NCBI RefSeq assembly: GCF_000264995.1
Contig: NW_006767439.1
Coordinates: 1,068,771 to 1,132,770, forward strand
Source of the DNA: Punctularia strigosozonata HHB-11173 SS5
Lineage: Eukaryota; Basidiomycota; Agaricomycetes; Corticiales; Punctulariaceae
Length of the DNA stretch: 64,000 nucleotides
Direction of reading: 5' to 3'
The translations under genes and the position numbers were made by a program. Shown in pieces: positions 24,150 to 36,087 of the stretch; the stretch's first letter is position 1, and each line of letters begins with the position of its first letter. The notes beneath the pieces are model-generated. The model had not been told where the DNA came from. It searched no databases and worked only from the letters and a program-made list of their open reading frames with translations.

Positions 24150-25386
24150 GTTATGGCTCGGCGCATGAGTCGAGCGCAGTGATACTACGTACATACAGGT
24201 TCTGTGTACCGTGATCCGTTTCAGAAGAAGAGCAACTCGCTCATCGACATTCCTGTTACAATCAGAAGCCTGCACACCGCCGTTGGAAAAGTCTGATCCG
24301 AGAAAAAGGGCCGACTTGGAGCGTGAGGTAGGTAGGTAGATCCCGTTCAACATTAATCACGTCTGGAGCCTTGCTGATATCAAAGCTCCCTGGACTCTCT
24401 ATGACACAGATGTGCAAACGCATATTTGCGATAAATTTCATGGTGAATCCCGCACAGCTCCGGGTTGCGTGAACAAGTTAAGTAACCGCAAATGGTTCCT
24501 TGTCCTCCTACCTTTCTCTTAACACAACAAGAGATCTCTGGTATAAGTTGCACGAAAGACTCTCTCAGTGCTATTAGGTGCACATCCAACGTGGCTGGGC
24601 TCGAATAGCCTCGTCTACTACGGGCTGCTGAGGGCGACAACATGAGCAATATGTACCCATACTGAACCTCCCACTCTTTGATCGAAGAACTATTATGACG
24701 TTGTCCTTCTAGGCAATATAATGGGTGTATAGTATGACCCAGAACCTAGTTACAACCTGAAAATGTGCATGTGCATCCGAAGCTTCAAGCTTCTGGTTCC
24801 AGATCACGAACACGCACTTCTGCCAGGCATTGATCATGACTACAGGGAGTCACAGCGTTATCGCCCAAGTCTGGCCAGCACTGCACGGAGCTCGATAGCT
24901 TGTGCAGCTCCCGCGGCGTGGATGACGAACTCCGCGATAGTGCAATAGACCTTGAAGTGAAGGCTGTGGTTCTCATTGAGATGATTTTGGTTTCGAAGCA
25001 TTGTACCCGAGAATCATCCAAGACCAGGCCTCCACCGTGTACTTCCGCTGTGCACCGTGGAGGTTTGGTCGCCCATGCGAGCCAGTTACGGACATTGCCT
25101 CTCCCAAAGCATCGCACGTTGAACGGGGTGTCGCGGCTGTATACGTTGTTACCGTACACGCTACAACCTTCTACTACACGTGATGCTCGAGGAATGAAGC
25201 CGACGATACACAGCAACGGCCAATGTACTACTCGACCTTGCGACCAGGACCCACAACTTTGTCTACATGCTGTCGACGCCAGGCGTTGTTCCCAGCCTGC
25301 ACTGCCAGTGGGCTTCCTTATTCTCCCCTTCAAATGGATAGTCCGGGCGACTGACCACGTCTCGCCTTCACCAACGAGTCCTAGTC
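24150..25386. other. Intergenic region
   Basis: No gene recognised. A minus-strand open frame at 24785-25333 has no domain. A short GTAG run lies near 24325-24337. Confidence 0.45.
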
Positions 25387-26684
25387 ATGGACAACTTGGC
25401 AGCGTCTGGCTGTGACCCGCGCCCGAACCCCAATACCGACATTAGCGGGATAGGAGTCAGGGTCGCGTTTTACTTGCAATGCTTTCTACTTCGTAAGTTG
25501 TCCCGTGTCCTCGATGGTGTTGCATAGCGCGTGGCTGACGTCCGATCGCAGTGATACGTGCACAATGGGCCAAACACGCAGAGGACTTCGACGAGGCGAT
25601 TTTATCGCTCGAGATAACCAACATGCTGTATTGCGCGGTGACGTTGATTATGGGTTTTGTGCCGAACTCGACGATCTCGCTTTATGAGTGAGTGTGCCAA
25701 GATCTGGGAGCTTGAACCATGTTGACGATGCCATCTAGCGGTCTGGTGATCTGTTACCTGCTTGGCAGCGCCTTGTTCGTCAGCCATCAAGTCTCTCATA
25801 CAGTCACGTCAAGCGGCCGTCGGTCGAAGGTCTCAGCTGCCCAATCTTTCATCGTCTTCGCCACACTAGCCATCATATTGTTCACCGCGGCCTCATTCGG
25901 GTCTAACGCGCAATGCAACTCCGAGATCATGCTCTCGCTGTTCATTGGTGTCAAGCTCTTCGATAAAGGGCGGGAGTTGTTGCTCTTTGCCCTCGCCCTG
26001 GCCATAGGGAGCTACACGACTTCTTTGTTCCGAGCGAACCATGCCAATCGCGCTCGGCACCACGTATGGAAGATCGTTTCCGCCCTGGTCTTCCTAAGCT
26101 TCCTCCTCAACACCGAGCTTCTCAGATTGTACAACCATGTGCAGCCCGAAGATCTGAGCATGGGCTGGGGCCAGGTTTGATAACCTTGTTCCTCATTTGT
26201 CAAGTTACGCACTGACGTGTGTTGTTCTTAGGCTATCGCCTTGCTCACCACCTTGTTTCCACTCAAGAGCGCCGCGTCTGCCTTCGGGATTCTCGCGTAC
26301 GTGAAGAGATTTCTCAACCGGCCCTCACGGGTATCGCAGACTGTGAGGCTTGAGGGTGGCGATAGACGCCTCACCGCTCGGGAGGACATCATGACCGGCA
26401 CTCGCTCTGATGGTTTGAATATCTGTGAGCTGTCGTGTGCGGCTGGTAGCGGACCCGCTGCTGACAACCACATTGCCAGCCGCCATCTCACAACTGTACG
26501 AGTACATGCAACAACGGGACGGCCATACTGCCAACCTCAAATGGGAAGCAGATCGAACAGGGCCAGATCATGCGCCGCAATGGATAGCAAATTGGTATGG
26601 TTAGTTGATTCAGTGGATTACCTCCTCATTTCGAGATCGAGACTGATTCTGGGATCGTACAGTCGATGGCGAGGCCCATGGTAG
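25387..26684 (+). CDS. Polytopic membrane protein, fungal family of unknown function
   Basis: Six exons (25387-25492, 25552-25687, 25739-26174, 26232-26424, 26480-26594, 26663-26684) encode 335 aa. The N-terminus CDPRPNPNTDISGIGVRVAF matches a motif I associate with a widespread fungal integral membrane family (pattern NPDxxGIGVRxxFYxQ). About seven hydrophobic segments follow, including MLYCAVTLIMGFV, GLVICYLLGSALFV, FIVFATLAIILFTAASF, ELLLFALALAIGSY, IVSALVFLSFLLNTELL and ALLTTLFPLKSAASAFGIL. A charged cytosolic-like tail ends in CRWRGPW. Function is unknown; transport or signalling would be guesswork. The frame is continuous through all five introns. Confidence 0.75.
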
Positions 26685-27087
26685 GGGCGAAGGCAGCACG
26701 AAGAAGGCCGCGCAGGACTTTGCTGCACGAGAAACCTTGCGAATGCTTCGGAGCGATGACCCTCACAGTCTCGACGCCGTGTAAAGCGTCTCGCGTTCAC
26801 CAATGCGTCTCATAGCTTGCTTAGTCCTAGGCTCTCAAAGCCTCTATCGGATGTCTTGTTACACAGTAGCCCACACATGTATTTTTAGCGTTCTTCCGAA
26901 GTAGCAGGAGTAGAACAATCCATCATATACGCGCGAAGCAAGCAGTCAACTGAAGTGAGATCGGATGTGCGCTCGATAACGCGAATATCCTTCATGTTGC
27001 AACGGAAAGCTACGGATACAGGATAACAATGCTAGGGTGTACAATGCAGGTGTGAACTTCATTATGACGGGTGGTCAATGAGGCTTA
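26685..27087. other. Region between convergent genes
   Basis: Short spacer between the ends of the membrane protein gene and the minus-strand secreted protein gene. No gene seen; it should hold both 3' UTRs. Confidence 0.5.
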
Positions 27088-27965
27088 TCAAGGGAACGAC
27101 AAGATGTACTCCTTCATCTCCTTCTCCCAACTGCACGACGTGAGCCCGTTGGTCACGCCCGTGCCCGTCCCGCCACACTGCTTCTCGAGGAGCGACCAGC
27201 TGCTGTCCAGCACAGCCCGAAGCTGTGCCTTCACCTCCTGCGCGCGCTTCTTCAGGATCCGCGACATCGCGGCTTCCGAGCTGCGCGCCGCTGCCGGTGA
27301 CATGAAACGCGATCTGACGAGTTGCCGCGGGGGCGTAGTGGCGTCGTTGACGATAGCTGCCTCCACCTTGGCGTAGGCGTCGGTGTGAGACTGCGAGACG
27401 TCACGGAGGATATGTCGCGTCTGGTTGAAGGCGATGAAGCGCAGCGTGGGGTAGAAGTGGACGAGCGAGCCCGGCGTGCCGCATACGACGGGACAGTCCG
27501 GGTTCGGGCAGCCTATGTGTATTGCGACGATCAATGGCGCGATTCATCCAAATTCAGAGATATTGGATACTGACCAGGGGGGTCAACGCCGTCCTGCTGG
27601 CACTTCCCGTGGAAATAGTGCGGGAAGATGGCGGTTTCCATCCCTGCGTACGCGTTCAGGCTGTAGGTGTCGAGGATGGGCTCGAGGTATTCGAGCACGT
27701 TCTCAGCGCGAGCGTAATCCGGGATCATGTCGCTGATCTGATCCGCCTGAAATAGATGAATTAGGCGAGTGGCGACGATGTGTGAGTCAAAATTGCCGAT
27801 TTGAGGGCATACCATATACTGGAAGACCGTTTGGATGGGTCTGGTGTAGTTGCTGAGAAAGGCGTTGGTGATGCCGACGATACATTCACCCTCACAACCC
27901 AAAACCGGAGCAGGGGCGGCGAGGATAGCCAGAGATATCAGTGATAATGTTGAATAGCGGACCAT
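27088..27965 (-). CDS. Secreted cysteine-containing protein of unknown function
   Basis: Three exons on the minus strand (27965-27813, 27746-27575, 27512-27088) encode 249 aa. A clear signal peptide covers residues 1-23 (basic start, SLISLAILAAPAPVLG core), cleaved before CEGEC. The mature part has eight cysteines, three of them in CPNPDCPVVC, an N-glycosylation site in LSNYT, and an Arg/Ala-rich helix near the C-terminus. No enzyme motif is recognised. It could be a cell-wall or apoplastic protein. It is divergent from the MFS transporter gene, with 757 bp between the start codons. Confidence 0.75.
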
Positions 27966-28722
27966 AGTTTGGTGTAGTGTGCGGTATGTGCAGGGTGTAA
28001 TAAGGCCAGAGGTCAGAATGCCCGAAGTTCAAGTACGGTACCCTGGACACATGTCCGAATATGACACCTGCCAGGGAGAACCGCCAAGGTCGTTCTACCA
28101 GGACAAACGGCCTATGTCTGTTCAACATTTGATTCAGCATACCGGGATGTTGAAGACGACGAGGTTGGTTGCGGGAAGAGCAGGCAGTGCAGTTCCCCCG
28201 CGCACGCGCCCTTCGCGAGTTTTCGTCGACGACCTCTATACGGCCTCGTCCTGGGCGTATTACATGACAAGTAATTGCTAGACTTGTGTGTCTTCTCACG
28301 GATGACTCGCAGAAGATGCACTTTACTGCTCTCTATCGCATCCAATCGCTGAAGACGTCTTGACCTTCTCCAAGGAGCACACGCCAGACTTTACGACGCC
28401 CAATGGGGCTCCTTGCTAAGCTTGTTCTCAGGACCTACCTCAGAATAGCTCTGGAGACGTTCAGGGCGTGTTCGAAACGATGGTGGTAGCGAGCGATGTC
28501 TTCGTTGCGGTCACAGTACCTCAGGCTTCTGAGATACACACCGGTCTGGAGAGGCCATTCTTGCGCTTCTGCGCGCTCTGAGGCGTAAAACGGCGATCGC
28601 GTATCTCACGACATCCTGGCCGCCGGTGGTCCTGCTCTCGTTCTGTAGCTTTAAATGGGACAAACAGGTATGCAAACGCGCTTCAGTACGAGCCTTCTAT
28701 CGACCTGACTATCCTATCCACC
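27966..28722. other. Shared upstream region, secreted protein and MFS transporter
   Basis: Divergent promoter region with no convincing gene. A splice-donor-like CAGGTATGC (28669) and an acceptor-like ATGCAG (28728) surround the MFS start. An upstream ATG at 28651 would join in the wrong frame, so I kept the start at 28723. Confidence 0.45.
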
Positions 28723-30662
28723 ATGCAGGTCGAGAAGCCGGAGTCGGCGATTGACGAAGATGTCAAGAGCATGGGGCTTGACAAGGTGTATCATCGTCAT
28801 GGACGGGTTGACCTCGTACCGCTGCCTGCAGATGGTCCAGATGATCCGCTGAATTGGCCTTCGTACGTGCGGCCTTTATCCGCCTTCCTGACCAAGTCTT
28901 CAATGCTTTCATTATTCAGGTGGCGAAAGCACGTAGTCCTATTCCTCGTGTCCTTCCACGCCTTCCTGGCCATCTTCTCGTCGGCCATCATCATCCCCGC
29001 CTACTTCAACTTCGCGCAAGGTTCGCGTTACTCATATCACCGTTCGCCTCGTCCGCTGACATGTTCGCGACAATTCTCGCAGAATTCGACGTCTCGGTGA
29101 CTCGGGCATCTTACTTAACCGCGGTTCACATCGTTTTCCTCGGCGTCAGCCCGGTGCTATGGGGCCCCCTGTCCGCGCGCTATGGTCGTAGGCCGCTCTA
29201 CCTCTTCTCGAGCATCGCCAGCGCCGCGTGCACCCTCGGTGGCGCGTATTGCCGCTCGTACGGCACGCTGATGACGACGAGGGTGTTTCAGGCGATCTGC
29301 GTCAGCCCTCCTTTGGCTATCGGAGCCGCGACGGTCAAAGAGGTGTTTTTCCAGCACGAGATTGGACAGAAGGTGTGCTTTCTGTCCCACTCATGGTATC
29401 GGCCGGGGGGTCTCATCGACTGTATTTACCAGATGGGGGTATGGACGTTGCTGGTGACCATCGGCCCGCCCCTTGGACCTTTGCGTGAGTGCCACTCTCG
29501 TCGTATTCGCAACGTCAGACGCTAATTCGCATTCTCCGTAGTTGGAGGCTTCATCGTGCAGAACAAAGGATGGCACTGGCTGTTCTACCTTCTCGCGATC
29601 CTCAGCCTCGCCCTCTTTTTCGGCTACTTATTCTTCGGGCCCGAAACGCTCTACATGCGGCCGTCGCGTACACCCGATAACCTGCCAGCATCTGGCTCCT
29701 CCGATACCCTGACCACGCCGTCCACCGGCTCCGGTCAGACATGGTCAGCCTACGTCCGATTCCGTCGCATCGACCCGCGGCCGCTCCGCCCGGCCGAGTT
29801 CGTGCGGCCCTTCCGGATGGCCCTGCGCCCGCCCGTGCTGCTCTGCACGATCGCGTACAGCGTCGCGTTCGCGTACGCGGGGGTGCTGCTCACCGTGCTC
29901 GTGCCGCAGTTCTTTGGAGCCAAGTTTGGGCTGGACGCGGCGCAGGTCGGGCTCCAGTTCGTCGCGCTCGTGATCGGTGCCGTGCTCGGGGAGCAGGTGG
30001 CCGGGTACGGCAGCGACCGGCTCGTGCGCTGGCGATCCGCGAAAGCTGGGGGAGCTCGGGAGCCGGAGATGAGGCTGCCGGCGAGTTATCCGGGCTTTGT
30101 GTTGGCTGCGGTCGGGCTCGTGATTTGGGGGGTGAGGTTGCAGCAGGCGAAGGAGGGGAGGTGGAACGTGACGCCCGACGTTGGCGGCGGGATCGCGTAT
30201 TTCGGGCTGCAGCTCGTGACGACGCCGGTGTATGCGTATTGTCTCGAAACGTACAAGGAGGACGCGGCCGCGGTGGCGACATTCGTGCTCGTGGTCAGGC
30301 AGGTCAGTTACTATTACTCAAAGGGCTCATGCTCGTGTTTTCTGTTTGTCGATTTGGCGATCGCTGTCATGGCGGGCTCTAGTCGTGGCTCTCCTGCTGC
30401 ATGGACTTGCTTTCGCCGTAGTTCATTCCTCTGGGCTTAGATTTGCCTTGCCGCGACGGTATTTGCTGATACATTTTGCTCCTGTGGTTAGGTCTTCGGC
30501 TTCACGGTGCCATTTTACGCGGCGGGCGCGGCGGAGCGTTTGGGCGACGCGAAGTTCACGGGGATTCTGGCGGCGTTGACTGGAGCGAGCGTTGTCCCCG
30601 TCCTGGCATGTGAAATTTGGGGCAAGAGATGGAGGACCGGTGGGACATCTCGGTCCCAGTAA
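28723..30662 (+). CDS. Major facilitator superfamily transporter
   Basis: Six exons (28723-28862, 28920-29020, 29083-29372, 29433-29484, 29542-30302, 30492-30662) encode 504 aa. The N-terminus carries the DDPLNWPSWRK motif typical of fungal MFS transporters of the drug:H+ antiporter-like group. Twelve hydrophobic segments can be counted. The loop 2-3 signature appears as GPLSARYGRRPLY, and a central cytosolic loop of about 70 residues lies between segments 6 and 7. The protein should sit in the plasma membrane and export or import small molecules; the substrate is unknown. The C-terminus after segment 12 is short (EIWGKRWRTGG). The last intron (189 nt) is longer than the others. Confidence 0.9.
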
Positions 30663-31493
30663 CTCGCAGTCATGATCAGCAACATGATGCTTTGGTATGC
30701 ATCCTTCGGGATCTCGGCGCGATACGTGGTGTTTATCGGCGTTTTGATAGCAATGCTCGGTGTCTAGGAAGCAGTCGACAACGAGGCTTTGTTCCGTCGG
30801 CGATGTTGGGCTCGAAGGTAGGAGACGGGGCAGGGCGGCGTAGCTAGCATCTATGCCGTTCATAAGCTTGTATACGTGGTCGTCGTTCTAATCTGATACA
30901 TGGTCTCAGAGTGGTCTGAAACCTTACGCTTCAATCTCCCCTGAGCTTGTGGCCCGAGGCGACACGTGGCAAGTGGCCCTGATCCGTTGCCAATGTTGCA
31001 GATCATGGCGTGCTCGTCTCCTTCATCCACCGTCTGCATGCCTCGCGGATTGGTCTCCTTCACGAATTAGCTTGCTGGGAACGACTGCATCGCGACGTAC
31101 GGATATTACCGGTAACCCGTTCGCGACGATACTGGGAACGTTCACCCGAAGGGGTTTCCATCTCTCCATGCTGCGACTCCGACAGCCAGGTACACCAGCG
31201 CCGGGACGATCACTAGAATATATGGTCCGGCGGCGGCCACCAGCTCCTGATGATCCGCACGTGGCTCTCGTTGCGTTGCCCGGCCATGCATGGGCATTCG
31301 GTGGCCCAACTCGGCCAGTCCATCATCAATTTTGAACGCGAGCGTTGTTGATTCTTGAGTCTCTCTCTTCCCCCCTTTCCCCGTCCCCCTTCCTTCGCCG
31401 TTCTCCCCTAGGGTTCGCGCGCTGGTCGCGTTGCGTGTGTGTGCAGACAGCGCGGCTGAACAATCTGTTGTCGATCGTAATATCCTCGCTATA
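30663..31493. other. Intergenic region before the GH30 gene
   Basis: No gene recognised. Minus-strand frames around 31142-31651 overlap the start of the GH30 gene and are treated as chance. A C/T-rich run at about 31360-31410 precedes the GH30 start. Confidence 0.45.
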
Positions 31494-33698
31494 ATGCGTT
31501 TCTGTTCCTTCCATCTGGCAGTCATCTGCCTTGGTACGCGCCTCGCCTCGGCCCAGCAGATCTTCGACGTGGTGAGTTCATTCCTTCCTGCTAGTGTTGC
31601 CACCGCGTGTTGATGATTTGCCTGGCTCAAGTGGACAACCACGGAAGACAAGTCTCAGCTGCTCCAATACAAGGCACAGGACCCACCTATCAACTTCGAC
31701 ACGTCGGCCAAAAGCGGAGCTGCCACGATCTCAGTAGACGATTCGAGCGTGTCGCAAATCATTCACGGTTTCGGCGCTACCCTCAGTCAGTCTCCTCCTT
31801 CTGACGAGTTTTCCTAATCGGGAATATGATGACCTTTGTCGTACAGCCGACTCTGCAGCGACTACGCTGAACGGGCTCAAGGTACTTTTTTTACCGTATA
31901 TATGCGTGCCGTATCACCTGACTAGCATATGTGTCACAGTCGTCCAATGCGGGAAACTACAATACGCTCTTGAACAAGCTCTTTGACGGTGCGTGCCATC
32001 CGTGACCTCTACGAACCCATCAAACTCATGGTCCAACTTCAGCCACGGATGCCAACTTCGAGAACGCCGGACTCTCCTACCTCCGAATCCCGCTCGGTGC
32101 CTCTGACTTCTCAGCATCTAGTACGCAACGATTCAGTCTTTTTGGCTGTGATCTCACGGCGAGGATTATCACCCTCACAGTTTACAGCTACGACGACACG
32201 GAAGGCGACACGTCGCTCAGCAAGTTCACCATCGACGCGGCGCCCTCCGAGGTGTTCTCTGTCGTCAGCGACATCATGGCCATCAACAGCGCGATCAAAG
32301 TCCACTTCGTCCCGTGGAGTCCCGTACGTCTCGCGTCCATCTCATAAAATGCGGAGCTCACCTTCGCAACAGCCGGGTTGGATGAAGGACAGCGGCTCGA
32401 TGAAAGGTGGTTCGCTCAAGACCGAATTCATCGACACATGTACGACTTTTTTCACCAGCATGCATGCGAACTTCTGTAGCACCGACTGACGGAATTTTCC
32501 CCATATGCTGCTGTGTTCAGACGCGAACTACATACTAAAGGCCCTGCAAGGCTGGCAATCCAAGGGCGTCACCGCGTTCGCGGTCTCCATCCAGAACGAG
32601 CCCGAGAACGGGGACACGACGTACCCAACGGCCACGATGGCCGCGGACCTCGAGGCGAAGGTCGCGACTTCCCTGCGATCGTTGCTTGACACGAACGGTT
32701 TCACCGCGACCAAGATTATCGGGGTACGTGTCGGCTGATCATAACGTCTTTCGACGGGCAGTTCGCTAATCAATGATCACATACTCAGTATGAGCACAAC
32801 TGGATCGACGCGGCAAACTATCCTGTACAAGTCGTCGACAACTCGCCGAACGTCTTCGCCGGCGCCTCGGTGCGTCGCCACACCCTCTCTTCCCTGATCC
32901 CCCCTTCTCCATTCTCACGTTATTGTTCCGCATCATTAGTTCCACTGCTACGCCGGCACGGTCGACCAACAGGGCTCCTTCATATCCGCCCACCCGAACA
33001 AAGAGGTTTACTTCACCGAATGCGCAGGCACGATCGGCTCCGACTTCTGGTCCGACCTCAAGTTCAACATGGACAACATCATCCTCGGCTCGCAGGAGCA
33101 CGGCTCGTCCTCGGGACTCTTCTGGTCCCTCGCCGGCGACGCATCGGGCGGCCCGATCCTCCCCGGCACCGACTCGTGCGCCGGCGCCGGATGCCGCCCC
33201 GTCGTCACCGTCAACGCCGACGGGAGCTACGTGCTCAACACCGAGTTCTTTGCGGCGGCGCATGCGAGCAAGGCGACGATCCCGAAGGATAACGGGGGCC
33301 CCGTCGCGAAGCGCGTGGCGAGCACGGTCGATACGGGCTTGCTCCGCGTCGGCGCGTACGTAACCGGCCGCGCGAACTCGGCCGACTTTTTGCGGTACTC
33401 GCTCGTCGTCATGAACTGTGCGTGCACTCCACTCCGCTCCCCTTTTCCTGTCCCTCTTCTCGCGACGCAAGGGGTTAGTTAGGTGTGTGGCTGACGGGTG
33501 TTTCGTTGTGCAGGGAACGACGCGGGTGCGGGAACGCCCATGGACACGGTCATCAAGTTCAGGGGATCGCAGGCGCAGTACACGTTCCCCGTCGGGGTGA
33601 CTACCCTGACGTGGTACGCCGCGCCCGACGGCGCGCCGTCGCGCCGGTCCTCGACCGTGCACCGGAGGCACCATCAGCAACGCCGTCGTCACGTCTAG
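31494..33698 (+). CDS. GH30 glycoside hydrolase, probable secreted beta-1,6-glucanase
   Basis: Eleven exons (31494-31571, 31632-31785, 31847-31881, 31940-31988, 32043-32120, 32181-32323, 32373-32439, 32521-32723, 32789-32869, 32940-33417, 33514-33698) encode 516 aa. A signal peptide covers about residues 1-20 (VICLGTRLASAQ). The N-terminal strand (IIHGFGATLT) and SYLRIPLGASDFS fit GH30. The acid/base is E228 (IQNEPENG) and the nucleophile E323 (FTECAGT). Fungal relatives cut beta-1,6-glucan of cell walls; the subfamily assignment is inference. The last 20 residues are unusually basic (RRSSTVHRRHHQ), while the alternative frame ends GGTISNAVVTSR, more like a normal family C-terminus. A base error or frameshift near 33630-33660 is therefore possible. 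Confidence 0.9.
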
Positions 33699-33796
33699 AT
33701 CAAAGTGAAGTGACGCAGGAGAAAACAGGACAGGACAGGGCATAGTCCCTGGCTACAGTCGCTCATTCATTCAATTCATTGATCAAGGGGGTTGAA

Positions 33797-34066
33797 TCAT
33801 TCGTTTGGGATGAGGTGCACGTACGGGGGACGTCGCATCGTTTTTGGGTCTTTCGTTGTAAGGTTCGGTGTAGATTCACTCGTATAGATCAGGATGTTCG
33901 GGTTTCTCTCCTGTCTGGGTGTTTGCACAGTCACTATCGTATCCGAGATATCGTCCGTGCTGAGCGTGAAGTCTCCACAGCTGTTGTTTAGTATCAGCCA
34001 CGCCGCAGCGTCCTGCAACGCGACAAGGGATAAGAGCAAGGCCAGATGGACAAACGTCATCGCCAT
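33797..34066 (-). CDS. Candidate small secreted protein
   Basis: An 89-codon frame starts MAMTFVHLALLLSLVALQ, a convincing signal peptide with likely cleavage after DAAA. The mature part is about 67 residues, with one Cys (NNSCGDF), several Thr/Asn (N-glycosylation at NLT) and a basic end. No family recognised and no intron needed. It lies tail-to-tail with the GH30 gene, about 100 bases from its stop. It could be a small secreted effector-like protein or a chance frame; the strong hydrophobic core favours the former. Confidence 0.4.
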   Translation of the reverse strand: MAMTFVHLALLLSLVALQDAAAWLILNNSCGDFTLSTDDISDTIVTVQTPRQERNPNILIYTSESTPNLTTKDPKTMRRPPYVHLIPNE

Positions 34067-35154
34067 TGCTTGTTACTACAGAGCGGATATATCTATGCCC
34101 TTTGCACACTAGAACAGGCGATGAATCGATAACTCTGATTTTTTTGAGCAAAGCAAAGCCATCACGCAGACCGACGTCACCGTACGGAAGTGCATTTGGG
34201 GTTAGGGTTACGACTGCATTGTGACATCGCAAAGCGTTTCCTCGGAGGTCTTGAAAAAAAAATGTCAAAACACCTCCAAGGGTGCCTTATGGAAAGGCAA
34301 TAGTTATACGACGTTCAATCCGGTAAATCCTCATACAGGAGGAACTACCGGACGTCAATATAGTGGGGGATGTAGCGCGAGGCCGACCCCAAAGAGAGCG
34401 GTCGTCTGTCGAGGGCTTATATACAAGTCCTCCCGATCAGATCTTGCCCAGCCATCACACGGAGATACGGCACAGCCTTGGCCGCTACCCGCTTCACCCG
34501 CGCCCTTACCCCATCTCCGTATCTGCCGGTGGAACGCGTTGACCATACTATAGATGGTGCTTGGATCCTCACGTCTTGATCATCAGCAATAACTTCGGGC
34601 ACTGTTGGAACGCCAGGAATGTTCTGCGAACACACGGTCGCGACCGTATGACGCCTCCTCCCCCATGTTTGCTCCCAATCAGAGCCCTTTCTCCGAGGCG
34701 AGGCACCTCCATATCAAATGTCGAACGGTATCGGAAGGCGTGCCATCACGGAACCTCGCCCTATCTCGCTTTCGGTCGATGACAAGATCGAGCGCTGCCG
34801 GGATTTTGCGCCTGGAACGGCAAACCCAACCGAAAACGCGCTGTTTAGGCTTCCACCAGAACACCGCCATCGCTCGAACCGTCTCTGAGTCTCTCTCGCC
34901 CTCTCCCACCACCATGACCCTTGATGCAACGATCACTTTCGGACCCCACCCGATCCCATCTACCTCCTGCGCCTCGCGGCATGCTGTGTCACTTCTGCGC
35001 CTCCGCGCGTAGCCCGGAACAAACCCTCTCGAAGATTGACGCACAAACGGACCTTCCGTTGCCGTACCTTGAGAAGTTCCCGCCGCGGCGACGATGTCAA
35101 CCGGCCTCCAATCTAGATCAGCGCCCTCGCTAGGCCGCTTTCGCGCGAGCTCTC
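34067..35154. other. Intergenic region
   Basis: No gene recognised. A long minus-strand frame (34679-35347) overlaps the start of the next gene and has no domain. A telomere-like GGGTTAGGGTTA sits near 34197-34209. Confidence 0.45.
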
Positions 35155-35161
35155 TATAAAA
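35155..35161 (+). promoter_or_regulatory. TATA box of the first DUF6593-like gene
   Basis: TATAAAA lies about 92 bases upstream of the ATG at 35253, in the context CTCTATAAAATGC. This spacing matches the histone H2A box in this window. Confidence 0.6.
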
Positions 35162-35252
35162 TGCTGAGGATTTTGCGCTCAACGTGGTCTCCTCGCCAAC
35201 ATCGAGACTTCGCAACTCTCTTAAATCCCCAACCAAGTTCCTCCTTGTCGCA

Positions 35253-36087
35253 ATGTCGATAACTACGCACGTCAATCCCTTTGCGGCATGGTCACAGACC
35301 TCCCGCAGTGGCATCCCGCCCTCCGTCGCAGGTGCACTCCCCTCCATGGTTGTGACACCTCCCGACTCCGACTCGCAATGGGGATCACCCTACACTTCGC
35401 CGTATTCCTCACCGTACTCTTCACCGTACTCTTCTCCGGCGTCTTCACCCGGCTCATCTCCCACGTTATCCGCCTACAAGAGCACGCCGCTCTCCGTTAC
35501 CTTCCACTTCGCGTCCTTCCAGGACACAATATTGAACTGCACCGTCGTCGGCCCCCATTCGATGAACTACTATCGCGTGCACTCCGAGGTGTCCTCAGGT
35601 GGACTGCTCACGACGCTGTCGGACAGCAGTACCGGCAAGCCCGTCGGCATCGTCGACTGGCATTCGCGCCCTATCGTCGAAGTGCGTTCCCTCGTACCGC
35701 GGCAACGCGCCGGTAAATGGCTACCGCTATCGAGCGATCGAACGTGAGTCTCGTCTGCACCGTCGCTTCGAATGACGCGGATGCTCAACAAATGGTCTGC
35801 AGTCATAGAACGATGATCATTGACGGCGTACAATACGTCTGGAAACCCGCCGGACGAGATCTCATCGTACGTCCGGCATCATGACTCCTATAACAAGGCG
35901 GCTGACCGACACATCGACCCTTTAGCTCATGCTCCCTGGCACATTCCAATCGACACAAGTCGCGAGAGTGCACAAATCGCACAACATGGTCTCCCTCGAG
36001 ATCAGCTACGACGCTATCACCGGCGGCCTCCTGCCCGCTATCGTCCTCGGCGCCTTCGTACTACAAAGCGGCCGCAATATCGATTAG
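35253..36087 (+). CDS. DUF6593-like protein with SPYSSP repeat N-terminus
   Basis: Three exons (35253-35743, 35803-35866, 35926-36087) encode 238 aa. Residues 1-75 are an extra Ser/Pro/Tyr-rich segment with tandem SPYSS units (about 46-66). The domain follows: VTFHFASFQDTILNCTVVG, then IVDWHSRPIVEVR, then TMIIDGVQYVWKP encoded by the 64-nt second exon. It ends in a hydrophobic segment (LPAIVLGAFVLQSGRNID). Exon 2 length and the C-terminal SGRNID match three genes at 54.5-58.4 kb. The family appears basidiomycete-specific and has no known function; the DUF6593 name is my tentative assignment. The C-terminal hydrophobic stretch could be a buried helix or a tail anchor. Confidence 0.8.

Noticed and set aside
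28651-28728. Upstream MFS exon starting at ATG 28651
   Set aside because: The intron-like sequence fits consensus, but joining it shifts the reading frame away from the conserved MFS N-terminus.
34679-35347. 222-codon minus-strand open frame
   Set aside because: It overlaps the promoter and start of the DUF6593-like gene and has no recognisable domain.
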